Assembly (NCBI GenBank): GCA_025450355.1
Contig: JANWHR010000139.1
Location: 1 to 6,364 of the forward strand
Length of the DNA stretch: 6,364 bases
Reading direction: 5' to 3'
Origin: Micropepsaceae bacterium
GTDB lineage: Bacteria > Pseudomonadota > Alphaproteobacteria > Micropepsales > Micropepsaceae
The translations under genes and the position numbers were made by a program. Below the pieces are notes generated by a model. That model saw only the letters and a list, made by a program, of their open reading frames with translations, was not told the DNA's origin and did no database searches. This document shows, piece after piece, positions 1 through 4,982 of this stretch (position 1 is its first letter; every line of letters begins with the position of its first letter).

Positions 1-356
1 AGCACTTTGGCGACATACTCCGGATTGGACGGCTTGCCAAACAGTCCGCGGCTGAAACTGACCGTGTTCCAAACGGTCTCGAACGCGTCGGTGGTCAATT
101 CCTGTGGCACCAGTCCGATCATCGACCGGGTGGCGTGGTAATCGCGGATGATGTCGTGGCCCGCGACTTTCACTTCGCCTTTTGTTGGATTCACGATGCC
201 GCAGACGATACCGATCAGCGTTGTCTTGCCCGCGCCGTTGGGTCCGAGCAGGGCAAAGATTTCGCCCTTGCGGATTTGCAGGTTGACGTTCTTCAACGCC
301 TGAAAACCCGAGGCGTAAGTCTTCGACAAATTCCGGATGTCGATGATCGGTTCCAT
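1..356 (-). CDS. ABC transporter ATP-binding protein, YadG-like (partial, C-terminus off the left edge)
   Basis: This is the N-terminal 118 residues of a cytoplasmic ABC ATPase that would power an ABC-2 type (YadH-like) membrane exporter. The protein opens MEPIIDIRNLSKTYASG. The Walker A motif GPNGAGKTT is at residues 38-46, and the Q-loop is in GLVPQE with Gln85. The sequence between them (a GIV-NPTKGEV turn, then an HD-II segment) resembles E. coli YadG, whose corresponding stretch reads GLVPQEF with FETV following; here FETVWNTV follows. The ABC signature, Walker B and H-loop lie outside the window. The ATG at 356 fits the usual family N-terminus, although no good Shine-Dalgarno sequence precedes it. 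The gene sits 44 bases downstream of the MFS gene on the same strand, so co-transcription is possible. The substrate cannot be told, because the partner permease would lie beyond the left edge. Confidence 0.9.
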   Translation of the reverse strand, partial: MEPIIDIRNLSKTYASGFQALKNVNLQIRKGEIFALLGPNGAGKTTLIGIVCGIVNPTKGEVKVAGHDIIRDYHATRSMIGLVPQELTTDAFETVWNTVSFSRGLFGKPSNPEYVAKV

Positions 357-400
357 AGGGCGTTATTAGCAGACCCGACGGAACGGTCCACGGGAATGAT

Positions 401-1828
401 TTAAGCATGGCGCAGGGGTTCGGCAATCAGGGGCGACGGAAGGGCCGGTTCGTCTTCGTTCAGCCATCGGTCAATGTCGGGGCGCGGAAGGCGCGCCCCC
501 CCGAGCAAATGCAAACCAATGCCGAGAAAAGTGACTGCGCCGGCGATCATCAGCGTCAGTGCAACGGCCACTCCGATTCCGTGGGCGTTGGGGGTTGCGC
601 CACCGGATGCGAGGCGTGCGATGCCAAGCATGACCGGCGCGAGAATGTAATCGGCAACCGAACGCACCAGTTCCACGAGCGCGAGTGTGCGGCCAACGAT
701 CTGAACCCGCAGACACAGCGCCGCGACGTTCAGCCCCGGAGCGACAGTCGCGCCTGCCCCGATGCCGAGAAGCGCTGCCGCGCCGAGCAGCGCCGGCTGA
801 TCCGGGTTTTGCGGCACACGCAAAAGCAGCACGCCCGCACCGATCAGGCACAACATCCCGGCCAGGATCAGCACGGGAAGATAGCGCGTCCGGTACAACA
901 GCCCGAGGGCCAGCGCACTGATCATCACACCCGGCACCTCCGGCCAGAACGCAATGCCGGTTGCCAGCGCCGGGTGTCCGCCAACCTGCTGCAACGCCTG
1001 TTCTGCGAGACTGAGGAAGGTGACGAACGCCGCACCGCCCATCATGGCGGCGAATGTGCCGATCATCGGAAATGTGTGCCACATCTGCTTTACGGGAGCG
1101 AGGGGCTCCTGCTTGCGATACTCGACCACGATCATCGCCACGAAACAGATCAGCCCAATGCCAAGAGGCGCGCCAAACAGCGGCGAGGAAAATCCCGGGC
1201 CGCTGAGCTCGGCAACACCCCAGAAGGGCAGCACGGTCGCGCCGAACGCCAGTGCGATACCGGCGCGGTCAAAGCGCAAATCCGGTTTGGGCGGCCTTTG
1301 ATCGGCAAGCGTGAAGAGCGCGAGTGAAAAGACTCCGGCGCCCACAAGTCCAAGCAGCGCATAGAACCAGCGCCAGACATGAACCTGCCCAACATACCCG
1401 CCAATGATGGGCCCGACGGTCACTGCGCCGAAGAATCCGATGTTGATGGCAGCCGCGGTGATCGGCAAACGCTCCGGCGGGAAACGCCGGATGACAGGTG
1501 GCAATGCGATGACCAGCAACAGACCGGTCATCAAACCCTGCAGCGTAATTCCGGCGCCATAGGTGACCATGTCCGGCGCAGCGCCGGCGAGCGCACAGGC
1601 CACGATGAACGCGCCCTCAGCGAGAAGAAAAAGGATTCGCTGCGGAAAACGATTGATGAGATCGCCGCCCAACATTGCACCGAAGGCATAACCCGCCGTG
1701 GCCAGGCCATGGATGATTTCAATTGCGGTTCGGCTGGTGGAAAGTTGCGCGGAAAGATCATCGCGATACAGCGCGTAGGCAGTACTGACGATGATGAATG
1801 GAACAAGCGCCACGATCGCGGTCAGCAA
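401..1828 (-). CDS. MFS transporter, DHA2-like 14-TM drug/solute efflux permease (5' end uncertain)
   Basis: This is an inner-membrane secondary transporter, probably a proton-driven exporter. From the TTG at 1828 it is 475 residues long with about 14 hydrophobic segments, the count of the DHA2 subfamily. A degenerate motif A (GGDLINRFPQR) is at residues 54-64. A motif C-like GPIIGGYVGQ at 139-148 is followed by WRWFY at 152-156, the arrangement seen in DHA2 proteins after TM5. The C-terminal tail is short, acidic and cytoplasmic, and the gene ends with TAA at 401-403. The start is doubtful. TTG 1828 places TM1 at the very N-terminus, and the nearest GGAGG is about 15 bases upstream. The same frame stays open upstream to a TAA at 2027-2029 with sensible-looking residues (PLEGNYAAS) but contains no ATG, GTG or TTG. 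A frameshift or an unusual start is therefore likely. The substrate is unknown. Confidence 0.82.
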   Translation of the reverse strand: MLTAIVALVPFIIVSTAYALYRDDLSAQLSTSRTAIEIIHGLATAGYAFGAMLGGDLINRFPQRILFLLAEGAFIVACALAGAAPDMVTYGAGITLQGLMTGLLLVIALPPVIRRFPPERLPITAAAINIGFFGAVTVGPIIGGYVGQVHVWRWFYALLGLVGAGVFSLALFTLADQRPPKPDLRFDRAGIALAFGATVLPFWGVAELSGPGFSSPLFGAPLGIGLICFVAMIVVEYRKQEPLAPVKQMWHTFPMIGTFAAMMGGAAFVTFLSLAEQALQQVGGHPALATGIAFWPEVPGVMISALALGLLYRTRYLPVLILAGMLCLIGAGVLLLRVPQNPDQPALLGAAALLGIGAGATVAPGLNVAALCLRVQIVGRTLALVELVRSVADYILAPVMLGIARLASGGATPNAHGIGVAVALTLMIAGAVTFLGIGLHLLGGARLPRPDIDRWLNEDEPALPSPLIAEPLRHA

Positions 1829-1884
1829 CGACGCGGCGTAGTTCCCCTCCAGCGGGCGCGGTGCTTCACCTCCGCCTGTCTCAT
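1829..1884 (-). other. Candidate true 5' end of the MFS gene, possibly frameshifted
   Basis: In the MFS frame, the codons just upstream of TTG 1828 read RPLEGNYAAS, which looks like a natural lead into TM1. No standard start codon exists in that frame. The only nearby ATG, at 1884-1882, is in another frame. It reads MRQAEVKHRARW and then reaches TGA just before TM1. Restoring one missing base somewhere around 1850-1870, a GC-rich stretch with short G/C runs, would join this ATG to the MFS frame. The result would be a short cytoplasmic N-terminus of about 19 residues. This is inference from reading-frame structure only. Confidence 0.4.
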
Positions 1885-2002
1885 GATGCGATGAAACCTG
1901 CTGGTCCAGCGAATGCCCCGGTCTGCGTAGCGGGGTGTAACGCGGCCCGCCCGGCTGCGGTTTCGGCGCCCGGCAGTGGAACTTTGGGGTGAGCGTTGCT
2001 AT

Positions 2003-2030
2003 GTAATACCTGCAGCACAGTCGGTATTAC
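2003..2030 (+). promoter_or_regulatory. Inverted repeat, probable autoregulatory operator of the antitoxin-toxin operon
   Basis: The arms GTAATACC (2003-2010) and GGTATTAC (2023-2030) are perfect 8-bp inverted complements separated by 12 bases. The right arm ends 11 bases before the antitoxin ATG. The arms are AT-rich compared with the surrounding GC-rich sequence. Antitoxins of the AbrB/MazE fold usually repress their own operon by binding such palindromes across the promoter, so an operator is the natural reading. I could not place a convincing -35/-10 pair around it. It does not look like a terminator, since the stem is weak, the loop is long and no T run follows. Confidence 0.55.
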
Positions 2031-2041
2031 CAGAGGACGCC

Positions 2042-2275
2042 ATGCCGAGCCGCGTCACAAGCAAAGGTCAGGTCACGATTCCAAAACCGGTCCGTGATCG
2101 TCTGGGAATCAAACCGGGAAACCTGGTGACATTCGAAATGGCCCCCGACGGCAACATCATATTCCTCAAGGTCGGCCGGAAGAAACCAAAGAGCCGGTTT
2201 GCCGCCCTGATCGGCTCCGCCGACACGGGCATGACCACGGATGAGATCATGGCGCTCATGCGCGGAGACGATTGA
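2042..2275 (+). CDS. vapB: AbrB/SpoVT-fold antitoxin of a VapBC-type toxin-antitoxin module
   Basis: This 77-residue antitoxin should neutralise the downstream PIN ribonuclease and repress the operon. Residues 2-44 form the swapped-hairpin AbrB DNA-binding domain. Its hallmark is SRVTSKGQVTIPKPVRDRLG, followed by a KPGNLVTFEM strand and a second hairpin. The tail TTDEIMALMRGDD (65-77) is typical of the toxin-binding end in this family. ATG 2042 is preceded by GAGGA at 2033-2037. A longer in-frame reading from a GTG at 1976 would run through the inverted repeat and has no family support, so ATG 2042 is preferred. The stop codon overlaps the start region of the toxin gene, which indicates translational coupling. 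The protein family is secure. The name VapB follows from its PIN-domain partner, since the same fold also occurs with MazF toxins. Confidence 0.9.
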   Translation: MPSRVTSKGQVTIPKPVRDRLGIKPGNLVTFEMAPDGNIIFLKVGRKKPKSRFAALIGSADTGMTTDEIMALMRGDD

Positions 2276-2688
2276 ATGTGACGCTGATCGACACAAATGT
2301 TCTGCTGGACGTGTTTACGAACGACTCGCAATGGGTGGACTGGTCCGTGGCGGAGTTGGATGCCGCGTCGATTCGGGGGGTAATTGCGATCAATGATGTC
2401 ATTTACGCGGAGCTGGCCCCCGGCTACACGCGAATCGAAATTCTTGACGCCGTGCTAAAGGAAATTGGCGTCAGCATTGTGCCGATCCCCCGCCCGGCGC
2501 TGTTTTTAGCGGGAAAAACATTTCAACGCGATCGCGCGGCTGGAGGGGTTCGGACCGGCGTTCTTTCGGATTTTTTCATCGGCGCGCACGCCGTCGTGGC
2601 CGGCATGAGGCTTCTCACTCGCGACACGCGACGGTATCGGACGTATTTCCCCGATATCGATCTGATCACTTCGCCAGCGCGTGCCTGA
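2272..2688 (+). CDS. vapC: PIN-domain ribonuclease toxin, VapC family
   Basis: This 138-residue PIN-domain protein is predicted to be a Mg2+-dependent endoribonuclease that cleaves tRNA or other RNA when free of antitoxin. The four acidic metal-binding positions are present: Asp7 in TLIDTNVLLD, Glu47 in YAELAPG, Asp100 in GVLSDFFIGAHA and Asp118 in LLTRDTRRYRTYFP. The toxin therefore looks catalytically intact. From the TTG at 2272 the gene overlaps the antitoxin stop by 4 bases. GTG at 2278 is an equally plausible start: it would remove two residues and lies 9-10 bases from the GGAG at 2264-2267, a better spacing than TTG gets. The 3' end overlaps the end of the opposing mutY gene by 23 bases, with no terminator visible between them. 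The RNA target cannot be told from sequence. Confidence 0.9.
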   Translation: MNVTLIDTNVLLDVFTNDSQWVDWSVAELDAASIRGVIAINDVIYAELAPGYTRIEILDAVLKEIGVSIVPIPRPALFLAGKTFQRDRAAGGVRTGVLSDFFIGAHAVVAGMRLLTRDTRRYRTYFPDIDLITSPARA

Positions 2689-3742
2689 GAATCTTTCGCA
2701 TCGCGGTGGGAAGAGCCGCGGAGGCGAAATCCGCGGGCGATATCCAGATGCCCTCGCCGTTCGGACGGTGCACGAACCAGGCCACGTAGGTGCGGATTTC
2801 CAGCTCCAGATGTGTCAGCGTGTGATGCACGATTCCCGGTTTGGGCGTCCAGACACCGGAAAACGGTGCGGTTGAAATCGCCGCCAAATCGGTTGGGAAT
2901 GTCTTTCGCAATTCACAGAGTGGCGGCTGCATCATGCCTCCGAAAAGACCGCCGTTGGCTCTGCGTACCAGATACACCGCGCCCGAACCGTCTATGGCCA
3001 CGAACGCCACTGCGCGCATCGTCTTCCGCGGCTGTTTGGCCGGCCTGCGCGGCAATACTTCCGTCAGGCCGCGTTTGTGCGCGCGGCAAAAACCCGACAG
3101 CGGGCATTCCCCGCAGTTCGGTTGTTCCGGCAGGCAAACGCGTGAGCCGAAATCCATCAGTGCCTGGGCGAAGTCGCCCGGCCGATCGGGGGGAATCAGA
3201 CCCACCGCCAATTCGGCCAATCGCTCCCGCCCGTTTGGCAGGACCTCGTCAAACGCCAGCAACCGCGCCAGCACGCGCCCGGCGTTGGTGTCGATCGCCG
3301 GCACAGGTTCCCCGAATGCGATGGCCGCAATGGCATTGGCGGTGTAGCGGCCGATCCCCGGAATTTGCTGCAATGCCGCCGCGTCCGCCGGAATCTTTCC
3401 GCCGAGCTGCTCGACTACCAGGCGCGCACCGCGATGCAGATTTCGCGCCCGCGCGTAATAGCCGAGCCCCGCCCATGCCTCCAGCACCTCATCCAGTGTC
3501 GTCGAACCCAACGCCCTTACGTCAGGCCAGCGGCGAATAAACCGGTCGAAATAACCCACCACCGCCGGAACGGTGGTTTGCTGCAACATGATCTCGGAGA
3601 CCCAGACCTGCCAGGGGTCGGAGACCTGGCCGGGCTTTGCACGCCACGGCAGATCGCGGCGGTGGATATCGTACCAGGCGAGTAGCAAATCGGCGATTTC
3701 GGTTGTACGCCGTGCACGATGCGGATGAGCGCGAATCGCCAT
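2666..3742 (-). CDS. mutY: A/G-specific adenine DNA glycosylase MutY
   Basis: MutY removes adenine mispaired with 8-oxoguanine and thereby prevents G:C to T:A transversions. From ATG 3742 the protein has 358 residues, a normal length. The HhH-GPD domain carries catalytic Glu50 in WVSEIMLQQT, the hairpin PGIGRYTANAI at 128-138, and the catalytic Asp151 in VPAIDTNAGRV. The iron-sulphur loop is complete, with Cys203, Cys210, Cys213 and Cys219 in the expected C-x6-C-x2-C-x5-C spacing. The C-terminal NUDIX-like domain that reads 8-oxoG includes GGLFGGMMQPP (264-274) and the loop HHTLTH (306-311). The frame extends a further 61 codons upstream, but that stretch lies opposite DUF721 and has no family match, so ATG 3742 is chosen. 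No strong Shine-Dalgarno is visible. The start codon lies 2 bases from that of the divergent DUF721 gene. Confidence 0.96.
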   Translation of the reverse strand: MAIRAHPHRARRTTEIADLLLAWYDIHRRDLPWRAKPGQVSDPWQVWVSEIMLQQTTVPAVVGYFDRFIRRWPDVRALGSTTLDEVLEAWAGLGYYARARNLHRGARLVVEQLGGKIPADAAALQQIPGIGRYTANAIAAIAFGEPVPAIDTNAGRVLARLLAFDEVLPNGRERLAELAVGLIPPDRPGDFAQALMDFGSRVCLPEQPNCGECPLSGFCRAHKRGLTEVLPRRPAKQPRKTMRAVAFVAIDGSGAVYLVRRANGGLFGGMMQPPLCELRKTFPTDLAAISTAPFSGVWTPKPGIVHHTLTHLELEIRTYVAWFVHRPNGEGIWISPADFASAALPTAMRKILRHALAK

Positions 3743-3744
3743 CG

Positions 3745-4215
3745 ATGAGCCAAAGCCCGAAATCCGATGCGCCGCAAGTGCCGGCGCGACGGCGCGGGGC
3801 CCGTGCGGCCGCCGATTCTGTACTGGATCACGCCGGCGCGATGTTTCTGCGGGCGGGCTTTGCCGATCCCGGCTTTCTGCTGCATTGGCCGGTGATCGCA
3901 GGCGCCCATATCGCACGGGTCGCACAGCCGGTGAAATGGCAGGAGACTCCGGACGGCGCGGTGATCACCTTGAGCTGTGAACCTGCTGCGGCTGTTTTGC
4001 TCCAGCACGAAACGCGCGCCCTCCTCGACCGGTGCAATGGCTGGCTTGGCGCCGGGCGGGTCGCCCGCTTCAAATTTGCGCCCGGGCTGCTGCCATCACC
4101 ATCGAATCCACCGCCCCATCCGGCGCCCGACCGGGAGACAAAGGACGGCAAGGGCGATTTGCAGGACGCACTGACGCGCCTTTCACGGGCCCGGGCGGCG
4201 TTGACGCGCTCCTGA
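3745..4215 (+). CDS. DUF721 (DciA-like) family protein
   Basis: This 156-residue cytoplasmic protein belongs to DUF721, the family that includes DciA, the loader or assistant of the replicative helicase DnaB. The core spans about residues 24-112. It shows the conserved HWPVIAGAHIARVAQPVKW (47-65), a strand VITLSCEPA, and LLQHETRALLDRCNGWLG followed by a basic strand RVARFKF. A proline-rich linker (about 117-129) leads to a short, probably helical tail (138-155). ATG 3745 is chosen because upstream in-frame sequence is antisense to mutY and has no family character. The ribosome-binding site is weak: GGATGAG lies about 15 bases away. Membership in the family is clear from sequence. A helicase-loading role is inference from other members. 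Its position between mutY and a DsbA-like gene matches the usual alphaproteobacterial order. Confidence 0.85.
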   Translation: MSQSPKSDAPQVPARRRGARAAADSVLDHAGAMFLRAGFADPGFLLHWPVIAGAHIARVAQPVKWQETPDGAVITLSCEPAAAVLLQHETRALLDRCNGWLGAGRVARFKFAPGLLPSPSNPPPHPAPDRETKDGKGDLQDALTRLSRARAALTRS

Positions 4216-4282
4216 TCTACGCCCTCATTGAACCGGAACCGTCGCTCTGTCAAAACAGCGGCGAAACAGGGGAATCACGCCC

Positions 4283-4951
4283 ATGAAGACGATTCAGCAC
4301 AGCGCCGCGGCCGTTATTTCGGTCCTCGCACTCGTTGCTTTGGTGGCCTGCGGTCAGAACGATCCCATCTCCAGCGCTGCCGCGAGCGGACAGAACATGG
4401 ACATCAAATCCACCGATATGATCCATGGCTCGGCCAACGCCCCGATTACGATGGTGGAATATGCCTCGATGACCTGCCCGCATTGCGCGGCATTCCAGCA
4501 CGACGTCGTGCCAAAACTGACCAAGGACTACATCGATACCGGCAAAGTGCGGATGATTTTCCGGGAATATCCCCTCGATGGCGCAGCCCGCCTGGCCTCG
4601 GCGGTCGCTCGCTGTTTGTCTGGGGATCAATATTTTTCCTTCATTGATCTCCTGTTCGCGAATCAGATGAACTGGATCAAGGATTTCGACGGCAATGGCC
4701 AACTGACCAAAGAAGACATCCTGACCGGTCTGGAAATGATGGGCCGGTTTGCCGGCATGTCGAAGGAAAAGGTCGATCAATGCGCCGATAACAAGAACAA
4801 CCTGGCTTTGGTCGATGCCAACTGGATGGAGGGCATGAACAAATATGGAGTGAACTCAACACCGACATTCTTCATCAACGGGGTCAAGCATGAAGGCGAA
4901 ATCCCGTATGCCGAGTTGCAAAAGGATCTGGATGCGCTTTTGAAGAAATAA
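4283..4951 (+). CDS. DsbA-family thioredoxin-fold protein, probable lipoprotein with EF-hand-like insertion
   Basis: This 222-residue exported disulphide oxidoreductase should act in the periplasm on cysteine pairs of envelope proteins. The N-terminus is a signal peptide ending in the lipobox LVAC, so Cys23 is probably lipidated and the protein membrane-anchored. The thioredoxin fold begins near VEYASMTCPHC, with the redox pair Cys65/Cys68, and resumes at GVNSTPTFFING with cis-Pro194. Cys111 and Cys167 in the helical domain may form a second, structural disulphide. Residues 134-145 (DFDGNGQLTKED) fit an EF-hand calcium loop lying between two predicted helices, which is unusual for the family. 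AGGGGA at 4268-4273, 9 bases before ATG 4283, supports the start. The gene lies 67 bases after DUF721 and 31 before smc, all on one strand. Whether it is an oxidase (DsbA-like) or an isomerase or reductase cannot be decided. Confidence 0.92.
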   Translation: MKTIQHSAAAVISVLALVALVACGQNDPISSAAASGQNMDIKSTDMIHGSANAPITMVEYASMTCPHCAAFQHDVVPKLTKDYIDTGKVRMIFREYPLDGAARLASAVARCLSGDQYFSFIDLLFANQMNWIKDFDGNGQLTKEDILTGLEMMGRFAGMSKEKVDQCADNKNNLALVDANWMEGMNKYGVNSTPTFFINGVKHEGEIPYAELQKDLDALLKK

Positions 4952-4969
4952 TCTTCAGGGCGGGAGGAC

Positions 4970-4974
4970 AGGAA
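4970..4974 (+). promoter_or_regulatory. Ribosome-binding site supporting the TTG start of smc
   Basis: AGGAA at 4970-4974 lies 8 bases before the TTG at 4983. A stronger GGGAGG at 4962-4967 lies 15 bases away, too far to be optimal. The protein from this TTG begins with the conserved family opening (L/M)KFTRLRLSGFKSF, so TTG 4983 is the native start. No ATG or GTG competes in this frame before the amber codon at 5112. Confidence 0.6.
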
Positions 4975-4982
4975 AGACAAAC

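Noticed and set aside
357..400. Possible terminator hairpin between the MFS and ABC genes
   Set aside because: Only short broken stems (CCC/GGG and GAC/GTC around a 6-base loop) can be drawn, and no T run follows on the minus strand.
407..1327. Long plus-strand open frame of about 306 codons opposite the MFS gene
   Set aside because: It is antisense to a clear membrane transporter, its translation is Arg/Gln/His/Gly-rich low-information sequence with no family character, and it arises from GC-rich codon bias.
1573..1587. Perfect inverted repeat CCGGCGC-A-GCGCCGG
   Set aside because: It lies inside the MFS coding sequence over Ala/Gly codons, where GC-rich palindromes arise by chance. There is no T run or regulatory context.
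1976..2041. Longer antitoxin starting at GTG 1976
   Set aside because: The extra 22 residues would be encoded across the inverted repeat, do not resemble AbrB-fold N-termini, and ATG 2042 has its own GAGGA.
4216..4282. Promoter (TTGAAC as -35) or CTGT-CAAA-ACAG hairpin upstream of the DsbA-family gene
   Set aside because: No -10-like sequence lies at a suitable distance from TTGAAC, and the 4-bp hairpin is too weak and lacks a T run. Read-through from DUF721 remains possible.
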